Part shown: positions 1-10,700 of the stretch, in pieces | Position numbering within the stretch: the stretch's first letter is position 1 | Layout: every line of letters begins with the position of its first letter | DNA from: Gordius sp. MW1 | Taxonomy: Eukaryota > Nematomorpha > Gordioida > Gordea > Gordiidae | NCBI GenBank assembly: GCA_964036665.1 | Contig: OZ038532.1 | Coordinates: forward strand, 5,766,001 to 5,830,000 | Length of the DNA: 64,000 bases | Direction: 5' to 3' | Notes under the pieces: model-generated | The model's database searches: none | Seen by the model: the letters and a program-made list of their open reading frames with translations, nothing else | Told to the model about the DNA's origin: nothing | Position numbers and translations under genes: made by a program

Positions 1-201
1 CTGCACCATGCGCGTTTATTCAAATTATGTTTATTCAAATTATATTCATTATCACGGCACTATCACACAATCACCCCACCATCGCGCGATCTGCCTACCA
101 TCACGCGTTCTTACCCTTTATATACAAAAATCGCTAATAGTTATTCAGTCTTTCGTGTTTTGTAGTTAAAGATCCATCAATAAATATATCAAGACTCAAC
201 A
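1..201 (+). repeat. 5' LTR of gypsy element 1 (partial)
   Basis: Matches 4078-4298 almost base for base, but lacks one short ACCATCACGCG-type internal repeat unit that the 3' LTR has. It ends in CTCAACA, directly before the Gag start codon. Confidence 0.93.
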
Positions 202-1077
202 ATGGCGCGGTCGACTTCTACGCTTACTTTCCACCCTTATAGTCCTTCGGATAATATCGATCTATACGTATCCCAATTTAACCATTACCATTTAGTAGTA
301 GGTGGCGATAAGAAACCACTTTTCCTTACAGTATGTGGGTAGGATAATTATGAATTACTGATCAATCTTCTTTCTCCTTCGGACCCGTTACAAAAGACGT
401 TCGAAGAAATAGTTGCAACCTTGAAAAGTTTCTTCGCTCCCTCTCTGAGTGCTATTGTCCATAAATATAAGTTCCACAAATGCGTACAAGTAGAAGGTGA
501 AAATATTGATTCCTTTGCAGCTAAACTGAAAGGTATATATATCAATTGCAACTTTGGTGCCTCTCTCGAGGAAAACCTAAAGGATCGGTTCGTGGCGGGG
601 TTACATGATAACAAGATTGTGGAGCGCCTATTGATTATAGATAATCTGACATGGCAAGGGGCATTAGATGTTGCGAGATCAATGTAGCGGGCAAGATTCC
701 AAAGCCATATGTTCACCCAACAATTGGAACCGGTTCATACAGTAACTAACAAAAACCCGGCATCAAATATGAAATGTTTCGCCTGTGGGGGGAACCACCT
801 TCGAGTCAACTGTAAATTCCGTTTTGCGACGTGTTATAAATGCCATACCCAAGGCCATATCGGAAAGATATGCCGTGTCAAACAGGTTTCCTCATTAGAT
901 TATTTCCATTTAAGAGACTCGTTGCGACCATGCTATGCTTTGAAGGTGAATGACCGTATTCTTAATTTTGAAATTGACACCGGATCAGCGGTCACCTTGA
1001 TTAATTCTCTCAATGGGGCCCACCTTACAACTCAATCGTGTTGTACCGAGTTAAGGGGTTATGATGGTTACCGCTAA
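202..1077 (+). pseudogene. Gag and start of protease, gypsy element 1, interrupted
   Basis: The ATG lies on the first base after the 5' LTR. One reading frame runs from 202 to 1077 with in-frame TAG stops at 340-342 and 685-687. Near the end are two CCHC zinc knuckles (CxxCxxxHxxxxC-type, about 772-870) that bind RNA, then a protease active-site motif DTGSA near 973. The frame then shifts. Gag would form the particle and the protease would process the polyprotein. No intact protein can be made from this copy. Confidence 0.85.
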
Positions 1078-4050
1078 AGGGATCGGCAAGAGTAATCGTG
1101 CAAGAAGCACAACCCACCAACTCTTGCTTTACGTCGCTGAGGGGAACGGGCAAAACATTTTGGGAAGAGACTGGTTGAGGATATTTCCACACATATTACG
1201 TCAACTAGCTGAGGATTGGGAGCAAAACAAACCTTTCCAACGATACGAGATTAATCATACCAATGATGATGTTGTAACCAGTAATATTGTTAAAAAATAT
1301 CCGGTGTTATTTGAAAATAAATTGGGAGGGGTAGTCGGGTATGAAGCAAAGCTTAATTTAAAAAATGAGTTATGTCCACGTCTTTTCCGTCCTAGACCTA
1401 TTCCCTATATGTTAAAACCCAAAATTGACGAAGAATTAGATAAATTAGTTAAAGAAGGTATCTTAAAACCAATAAAATACGCTGAACACGCTGCTCCTAT
1501 TGTAACTGTCATTAAAAATAATGGAAACATCCGTATTTGCGGCCACTTCCGTGATTTAAACAAGCACCTTTTAATTGAAAAATATCCTTTACCACGTATT
1601 CAAGATATGTTTGCTCAACTAGGCGGTTTTAAATATTTTTCCGTTTTGGACCTTAAGGACGCCTATTTCCAAATAAAAGTTAGCGAAAATTCTCAAAACT
1701 TATTGGCAATTAATACGCATAGGGGCCTTTTTAAATATACTAAACTACCTTTTGGCATAGCCTAGGCCCCAGCTATTTTTTAAAGATTTATGGATTCATA
1801 ATTTAGAAATAATAAGGGAATAGTAGTTTACCTAGATGACATCATTATAGCTGGCAAGACAATAGAGGACCATAATCAAAAATTGGAAAAAGTTTTTAAA
1901 AAATTGGAAAAAACAGGCCTAAAACTAAAATTAGGGAAGTGTAAATTTTTGGAAAAAAAGTGGAATATTTAGGTCATTCCATTAGTAAAGACGGAATTTT
2001 TACCACTGACAAAAATACTAAAGCCATTTTAGCAGCACCCGCCCCAACTAAAATAAAAGAATTACAATTCTTTTTAGGCATGGCAACATACTACGCGAAA
2101 TTCATAAAGAATTTCTCTACTTTAGCACAACCGCTTTATAAATTGCTAAGGAAAACTGTAACTTGGAATTGGTCCATAGACTGTACAAATGCATTCAAAA
2201 ACATTAAAGCCATTATCAAGGCCCCGATATTAAAACATTTTGACCCTGAGTTACGTTAATACTCTCGACGGATGTTCATCTGAGGGACTCGGGGCAGTAC
2301 TTTCCCAAGAAATTAAAGGTTATCAGCACCCTATTGCCTTTGCGTCCCGCACCCTTAATGCTGCTGAAAGAAATTATAGCCAGATTGAAAAAGAAGCTTT
2401 AGCCATCATTTATGCTTTTAATAAATTTATGGAATATTTATATGGCCTCCATTTTACATTACTTACAGATCACAAACCATTAATATCAATATTCAACCCG
2501 AATAAAAATGTCACAAGGCGTTTCAGCGAGACTTCAGAAATGGACCTTGCTAACAACACCATAAAGTACAAAATTGGCAAGGAAAATACACAAGCTGATA
2601 TGTTATCCAGACTTCCGATACAATCTGAAGAAACGCTAGAACAAGGAGAAGAAGATGATATACACACCATTTATGAAGAACCATTCCAACAATTCCCCAT
2701 TACATCCGCCGACATAGAGCGTCATACTCGTAAAGATCCTATCCTGGGACAAGTCTACAACTATGTACTCCATGGCTGGCCGAAAAAAGTTACTCCAGAC
2801 CTAGTTGTTTGCCAACAACGGCAAAGAGAACTCACCACCTAAAAAGGCTGCATATTTTGGGAATACCGAATTATTATTCCTCAAGGATTAAGGCAAACCA
2901 TTTTGAAACTAATCCACTTAGGACACCCAGGCATGAGTCGCTCAAAAATTTTGGCTCGTCAACATTTCTGGTATCCAGGTATTGATAAAGATATAGAAGG
3001 TTATGTTCAAAACCGTGCGGATTGTCAACAATGGTTTACTGGCACAACCGAATTAACTACGTAAAAATGGGAAAACCCGGGAAAACCATGGTCTAGGTTA
3101 CATGCAGATTTTTGCGGACCAATTAATCGGTATTATTACCTAATTTTAATTGACGCCTACAGTAAATGGCCCGAGGTGATCCCTATGACAACGATAACAA
3201 CGTCAAGCACTATTAACGCTCTCGAAGCTATTTTCTCAAGGTTCGGAGTACCTAGCACCCTGGCTACAGACAATGGGCCTCAATTTACAAGCGCCGAATT
3301 TAAAACATACTGCAAAACAAATAACATTCGTAACGCATATTCCAGCCCGTATCATCCTCGATCCAACGGAGAAGCTGAACGTTTCGTCCGAACATTTAAG
3401 GAGTTCTTAACAAAACTAAGAATTTTAAAAACGATAAATTATATAACTTTCTGTTTTCTTATAGGAATACCATTCACCCAACAACTGAATTAACTCCAGC
3501 CAATCTATTAAACAAAATACAACCAATCGGTCCATTAAATTTACTCAACCCACATGTAACTGGTCTTGACAAAGACGAGTTGGCACCCATCAAAGGGAAA
3601 TTTATAATTGGAGATAGAGTGTGGGTTAGAACTTTCACAACTAATGATAAATTATGGGTAACGGGAAAAATAGTAAAAATCTTAGGCCCAGTATCGTACA
3701 TGGTAGAAATGGATAATGGGGCTATGGAAGAGACATGGTGATCATATTAGAAAATCTTTAGATGAAGCAGACACGCTAAACGATGAAGATCGATGGGCTG
3801 ACATTTCGCACGCAATACCGGGGATCTGTTACAAAATGAACCCAGTGATTTATAGGACGCCACCATTCCGCAACTGCCTAATCTACCACATGATGAAGCT
3901 AGCGATAATATGCTAGTTTCCATTCCACCCCCGCTCTCACCTCTACCCCCTCGTACGGACTCCCCTCTTTCACCTATACCCTCACCCGAAATAACGGTCC
4001 GGCGATCTACACGAATCCGAAAACCAATAGAAAAATATGGAATAACTTAA
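1061..4050 (+). pseudogene. Pol of gypsy element 1: protease end, RT, RNase H, integrase; broken
   Basis: Reverse transcriptase blocks are visible at 1400-1765 (VLDLKDAYFQI, LPFGIA). After a stop and a frameshift the catalytic YLDD follows near 1830-1845. The RNase H part includes ASRTLNAAERNYSQIEKEAL (2340-2410). Integrase has the HHCC finger (HLGHPG near 2915, CQQ near 3030), the DNGPQFTS and HPRSNGEAERF blocks (3270-3385), and a GPY/F-like chromodomain-side segment near 3600-3710 in another frame. Stops at 2840-2842 and 3062-3064 and frameshifts near 1960, 2240, 3466 and 3716 break it. The last frame ends in an Arg-rich RRSTRIRKP tail and TAA at 4048-4050, just before the polypurine tract. 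Confidence 0.9.
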
Positions 4051-4062
4051 GGGGGTAGGAGA
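4049..4062 (+). other. Polypurine tract of gypsy element 1
   Basis: The purine run AAGGGGGTAGGAGA directly precedes the TGTTG start of the 3' LTR and overlaps the end of Pol. This is the usual plus-strand priming site. Confidence 0.75.
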
Positions 4063-4298
4063 TGTTGTATACTGCAACTGCACCATGCGCGTTTATTCAA
4101 ATTATGTTTATTCAAATTATATTCATTATCACGGCACTATCACACAATCACCCCACCATCACGCGATCACCCTACCATCACGCGTATCACCCCACCATCA
4201 CGCGTTCTTACCCTTTATATACAAAAATCGCTAATAGTTATTCAGTCTTTCGTGTTTTGTAGTTAAAGATCCATCAATAAATATATCAAGACTCAACA
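4063..4298 (+). repeat. 3' LTR of gypsy element 1
   Basis: Starts TGTTG, ends CAACA, and repeats the sequence at 1-201. It contains three ACCATCACGCG-type minirepeats, a TTTATATAC TATA-like box and an AATAAA signal near 4276-4281. Confidence 0.93.
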
Positions 4299-4329
4299 TT
4301 AACAAGAACAAAATAAGAATTTAATTAAA

Positions 4330-4452
4330 AAAAAATAAATTCGTCCTCTTCTGGGCTCGAACTCCAACCTCCGGGTCATAAAGCTGGCGCCAATAACTTG
4401 GTAGACATCAACGGACAACAAAAAACGAGCCCATAAATTGCATAGCAATTAA
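4330..4452 (-). repeat. HINE/Helentron-like end with tRNA-like box
   Basis: Read on the minus strand it starts with the hairpin AATTGC-TAT-GCAATT, then ATGGGCTCG, a T-run and TTGTCCGT. The same head opens the elements at 60364 and 62592. It continues into GGTTGGAGTTCGAGCCC, which resembles a tRNA B box. Either a nonautonomous Helentron relative or a SINE-like chimera; too short to decide. Confidence 0.5.
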
Positions 4453-4568
4453 TTATGGCTAAATGTTCAAAAAATTATCACTTTGCCCCTCCATAAATCA
4501 TTATTGCCCCCCCCCCTAATTTCAACTGCCTACTCCCATCATAAACAAATGTATCATCATAAGTATAC

Positions 4569-4780
4569 GTCTAAGCAACGGTTGAGTTTAGACAGGCACA
4601 CTATGGTCCTGCGGACGGTAGGATACCAAAGCCCGTATAGTTCGGAAGGGGAGTTTGGGTATTGGGACGCGGAGGTGCGCCTGGATAAATTACTCATCGC
4701 CGATGAGATGTAGGAAGATGAGGCAGATGCGATGGAAGGGCTACGACCGTATTGACTCCTTTGGCGCCTGTAAAAATTAC
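4569..4780 (-). CDS. COG3: COG3 exon 13
   Basis: 70 codons ending [21 protein letters not shown], nearly identical to the family block [19 protein letters not shown]. Acceptor after CCCTTTGTCAG, donor GTATAC. The next exon is not found before the gypsy element. Confidence 0.92.
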
Positions 4781-7700
4781 CTGACAAAGGGGGGGGGCAA
4801 GCAAAAAATAATTTGATAAAGAAGGTTAAAGTGTACATATGCCTAAAAACGGCATAAATTGCATAGCAATTAAAATAAACCGAAAAGTAGCTTATAATTG
4901 AGATGGTAGGGTAGGAGATAGTGCTCTAAAAGGGCTGGGGTTTGAAAAACCATTGGTCGCTTTATGTTTGAGCGACTACAACCAAAGGTCGACCACACAA
5001 AACCCAGTCGTTTTTACAACACTAGTAATGGAAAAACGTCCCTAACCATCTTTAAATACAGTCGTCGCTCTACCGATCAAACTTAAAATTCAGCTAAATA
5101 TTTTTAGTTATAACTGATATCTGAGAATTATGACTTATCTATATAAAAATAATATTGAATTTTTAATAAACGAGAGCGATGTTAAAGAGTTTAAAAAGCT
5201 GTAATAACAGCTCAACTATATGTATCATCATATTCAACCGGACTTTTTTCAAATTTTAAAATCTCTATCGAAACCTTTTTAAAACGACTTTAACTCGAAC
5301 AGTACATTACAACTTTCATAAACAAGTTTTAATTGCATGTCCGTCGATAAGATTACCCTAAAATTTGTACAGAATGGGGACATTACAACTTGGGAGGTCA
5401 TAAAAGTCACATATATTTAATAATTTTTCATAATTTAGAGAAGTGTTGTAAAAACGGCATGGTTTTGTTTGGTCGACACTTGGTCTATTAATGCGACTAA
5501 GAAAAATAGATTAAAAAACCCGTTGGTCTGCCATATTTAATCGACTAAAACCGATGGTCGACCAAACAAAACCGAGCCGTTTTTACGACACTAATTTAGA
5601 GTAATACTGCGAGAGTTGAGGGTTGAGGTAGTGGAATGCAAGCTCTCCGTTTCACTGGTGCTATCATCATCTCCGTGCGGAGAATTTTCTTCACAAATTC
5701 CACCAAATGTACCGATTGAAGACGTCCTAGATCGAGAATCCCCTTCCATATAGTGATGGGCGTACCCTCCTGCTCCATTCATACTTGACCCAGAGGTAGG
5801 ATAAGATCTATCGAGGAGTAGGGTATCTGCGATGTCCTAAAGTATGTATATATTTATGGCCGATATTAAATTTATTAACAATCAAGATGGACTAAGGGCT
5901 TGTCTTAATATCGGATTTTGCTGCGCAGCGAAAATCCTCGTAGGGGGTTATAACATAGCCGCGTCCTAACTTCGAATTTACAGTAGATTCACATTTCAGA
6001 CGCATAACGCAACAGCGATTTTGTAAGCTGCAAACCTATTCCTAAGCTTAAATGTTGTATGTTTTAAAATGTTTAAATATCAGCAAAGTTTAGATTCAAT
6101 TTTAAGAGTTTAAATAAACAAAAAAAAACGTTTTTAACTACCAAATACAAAATATTAATAATTACAACCGAGTTGGACTCATGAAATAGAATATGAATTC
6201 AATATTAAGACAAGTCCTAAGAAGGGACACAAATGACCTAAAGAGAAAAGTTTTCGACATGGAGGTACCGGGAAAGAGAGGAAGAGGACGACCCCGTGTC
6301 ACGTGGAAAGGGCAAGTCGATAAAGTTATGAAAACAAAAGAGATTAGGCAAGACATGGCACTCACCCGGTCACGATGGAAGAAACGTACTAAAACAAACG
6401 CCACGACTGTAGGACCAAATAACTGATAAAGAAGAAGATGGAAGAAACTTATCATAGCAAACCATGGGCGTACGCAGGTTTTGAATTAGAGGGGGGCAGA
6501 TTAAAAAAAATTTCCTGAGAGCAAAAAAAAAAAGAAGGTCTCGGCTTTCCAAATCCAAAAATTTTCCTCTACAATTTGCCTGAGAGCAAAAAAAAATAAA
6601 AAAGGTCTCGTCTATCCCGAGGGGGGGAGCAAAGCCTAATTAGGGTGGGGCAGAACCTAATGAGGGTGGGGCAGAGCAAAATTAGAGGGGGGCAAAACAT
6701 AATTTTTTTTATTTCTTAAGGGTTTTTGTATTGAAAAAATCATATTTTTAAAATAGGGGGGGGGCAGCCGCCCCCCCCCCTGCGTACGCCCATGTAGCAA
6801 ACCCCACCCTAGGACGACCTAATACTAGGGTTGTAAAAACGGCTGGGCTGGGTTTTGCCTGGTCAACCTTTGGTTTTTTTGGTAGACTAAAAATAAGCAG
6901 CCCAAAGCATTTTTGATCTGTTAAAGTTAAGTCGACCTCTAGGCTTAGTCGAAGTTTGAAAAACAGATTAGAGTGGATCGTTAGTTTTAGAGCCAAAAGA
7001 CGCGACCAAACAAAACCCAGCCGTTTTTACAAACCTTCTTGATACGTTATAAATAAGAAGAAGAGGATTAAATTCTTTTACGTCAACATCCCGAATTTAT
7101 GTTCTTACGAGAAGTGTGCTTGCAATTCACCTTTTTTTCTCCGATTTTACAATACGTTTGCTAGCAACTAACATAAATTGTAGTTCTAATTTTGGATAAA
7201 ACTGGCTAATAACTTATTTATGGCTAATAACTTATTTAGATAACTAAGTTATTAATTAATATTAAGATATCAAATGGCAACGCTAGTTAAAAATTGTGAT
7301 GAGAATATAGTAAATAAATTAATTTTAAGTTTTAATCGCATTTGATTATACTCTGATTAAATTTTAAACTAGGGACTAACATCAAATGCGCTTTGCTTAC
7401 TCATACAGACTACAACCATGATCTGACTCGAGCAGTTACCTCAAAATACAATAACCACTAAAAACTTTACATACCATTTTGAAGTAGCACGAACCTAGGA
7501 CAACTCCTAAAGTAACCCTAATACCCCATATTCATTAACGTAAAAAAACAAAAGTTAAAAGTTTGCGAATAAAAACAAGCAAAAGCGTTCCCTGTAAGTA
7601 TATATAAGATAAAACATTAAACTTATAAAAAACAATCTTGAGCAATTCTATCAATACCACCCTCATCATGATCGTAGCCAGGATTTAAAGGGGGGGAATA

Positions 7701-10700
7701 TTTGAGGGGGGAGGGCAAAATGATAATTTTTTTAAAATTTTAGCTATAATTACATTTAATTTTAAAGTTTTTTTTTATGATTAGAGGGGGGCATCCGCCC
7801 CTCCCTGCCTCCCTCTGAATTTCACAAACTTTGAATATACATTAATGTTTAAATTTTGTAAAAAAACTTTCATATAAGTATAAATAAATTAAAACATTTA
7901 ATTTAAAGAAACAATTTTGAGCAATTTACCATAATCATTTTCAACTTTTGGGGGTAAGCCAAATCGCCGGGTGAAGGTTGGTAACCTCTGATATCGCTTT
8001 CTACGTAAACGTGCGTGCGATATATTATGCGTTCGCACACGTCACCGAGAAGACGATAAATTGCCTCGGTGAACACGTGGCGAGGTTGGGAACTAACTCC
8101 ACCGGGAAAAACTTTTTCGCTTTTGGACTCCTCAAAATCTAAAGCTAGATCGGGGTCGGCCTCAAATTTAAGTACGGAACATAACTCGCTCAGCGTTTCC
8201 AAATGATTTATGTGAAGGATTCTAGACCTCAAAGTATCCGACAAAATGGCACACACACCTTCCAAGTAATGACTTTTCGCATTAAACATACACAAAAAAA
8301 ACGTTTTTATATTAATGATAAAAAGATTTACAGAGGGACATATAAGTAAGTATATGTATAAGGGCTTGTCGTAATATCGGAATCAATCACAAATTGCGCT
8401 AATTTATCTTTGTCTATATATCCTATTCAATTTCATGGGTCAAACTCGGTGTCGGTTGTAATTATTAATATTTTAAAAACATTTTTTAATTTATTTCAAC
8501 TCTTGAGATTGAAGCTAAACTTTGCTGATACCTAAACGTTTAAAAACATCAACATTTAAGCTTAGGAAATTTTGCATCTTACAAAATCGCTGTTATGTAT
8601 GCGTCTGAAATGTAAATCTGCTGTGAATTCAAAGTTAACACACGTATCTTATAACCCATACAACAATTTTTGCTGCGCAGCAAAATTCGATATTAAGACA
8701 AGCCCTAAGAGCAAAAATATGTTGCCCGCAGTATGGCAAAATTAAAATTATTAACACTCCGTTGATCAGGTAAAGTTCCTGAGATCCCAAATTGTTTAGA
8801 AGCTAGTAAAAAGCTATCAAGATGGTTCTAGGTATCAATACAAATTTATAACGACCAATAAATCAAAGTAGAAGATCATTCATTACAACAATTCACTTAT
8901 CAAAGTTTAAACGTTACGCACGCATAGTTTAAAAGGTTAGTATTTTTAAAACGATTAAAATATAGCTCTATCCTAAATTGTTTTATATTTAACCTGGCCA
9001 ACGAAGTGTTAAAGATGAAAACGCATTCAGTACAAAACATACCAAACGATAATAATAACCATAAATGCTTAATACTATTTAAAATAGCTGAAAATATTAA
9101 AAAGCGATTCACTTAATTCCCATAAAATTTGGAAGGGTGCAAGGTAAAATTAAATTTTTTAAACATGTAGATGTAGCATACTTCAAAAGCGGATTTGTGA
9201 CGCTAAACAACTGATTGTAAAGGTTTATTTCGTCGTTGCACAAATTGGAGAAGAATGATACGGCGCTCCTAAACTAAATATATATTTTATAAAGAGAAGC
9301 TCAAAAAAGTTTATAATAAAAATATGTTGGTAAGCGCATAATTATTTAAAACTTGTAAACTTATAACAAAGGTAATGGTTTTAATAATTAAAAAATGGGC
9401 GAATGATTTACCAATTGGCAATGATCCCGTAAGTGTTTGGAGAGAAGGTCTTCCATGGTATTTTTAATCAATGGTAAAATCAGCTTTTCACGTTTAACCA
9501 TATAATGGGACAGGCATTCATTGAGTATTGTCACATTTCTGATACAACAATTTGAAAAATACATAAATCCATTAAACGCATAACAATTCAAAAAAAGTTT
9601 AGGAGACATGGGCATGGCCAGGGGGAGGCAGATAGGGGCGGTTGCCCTCTTTAATTAAATCCAAAGATTTGTTGAAATTTAACATAATTGTGGCCCCTTC
9701 TAATTTCAATTCTGGCTATGCCCATGTTATGAGATATTAACACTGTAGCCAGTATTGGAATTAGAGGTAATGATTTAAAGAAGGGTTAAATGATCATTTT
9801 TCTAAATTTTAACAATAATTTTAATGAATTTAAACAAAATTTTGGATTTAGAGGGGGGCAGCCGCCCCTCCCTGACCACCCTTGGTTACGCCCATGGCTG
9901 TAGCAAAAAATGTAAAGTTAGCATTACTCTTTGCCTTCATCTAGTTGATCTCCTAGGGTGGGTAAAACTGAAAAAACCTTTTGAGGGGAGGAGTTCTCTG
10001 ATATTTGGGTATGATGGGAATGTAATTCAAGGTGTTCCACTAGGTTTTTAGCCCTACATATCGTAGCTCGAAATTTGCCGTATAACTTGGTATAGGAGTC
10101 ATCAGCATCAAAAGTGCTTAAGGATGCAGATTTCTTACATAAAAAAGTAAAGAATATCATGTCAAATGAAAGTAAATTGAAGCAAACACTTCGATATTTT
10201 ATCATTATAATATATAATGCATAATACTTAATTCAAATTTCACTTGTTAAATCTTTATTATGAAAACAATATAATTTCATATAAGGAACAATGTTATTCA
10301 CATCACAATATAAGTTTAAAAAACTCTAAAGTGTTGTCCAGGAATTGAAAAATATATTTAATGGTCCATTATCAATTTAATGACCTTTAAAGCAATTTTT
10401 TCAAAACTAGCAAGTTTTAAATATGTTTACTTGCGAATCTTTGGTTGAAAGAGAGCCTAGATTATCTAAAGGGACATCGTTTGAAGGATCTGCATTATAA
10501 AAAGCTTGATCCAATATCTTGAATATATAAATTTTTGTCATGCCAAGTAATTTTCTAGCTTGATTCCAACTCTTTGCCAAATACAAGGGTGCATCTTTGT
10601 AATTGGGCTATAATTCCAATGAAACAAACAAATTGATAAACACACCAAAACAAGCATAAAATTATAAATATATTGTTGTTACAGCCCAATAATTGATTGA

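Larger units (their letters stand above)
1..4298 (+). mobile_element. Ty3/gypsy LTR retrotransposon, decayed, 5' end cut by window
   Basis: Two LTRs of about 236 bp flank a gag-pol region in the order Gag, protease, reverse transcriptase, RNase H, integrase, which is the Ty3/gypsy order. The 3' LTR runs from TGTTG to CAACA and follows a purine tract. The 5' LTR starts in the window about 15 bases late. The coding region has several stops and frameshifts, so this copy is dead. It lies in the tail of the COG3 gene, in the opposite orientation, and separates exon 13 from the exons that must lie further left. The 5' target duplication is outside the window. Confidence 0.93.

Noticed and set aside
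4557-4838. Single 93-codon minus-strand ORF as a gene of its own
   Set aside because: Its upstream third is intron sequence and HINE debris; the true part is COG3 exon 13 from 4780.
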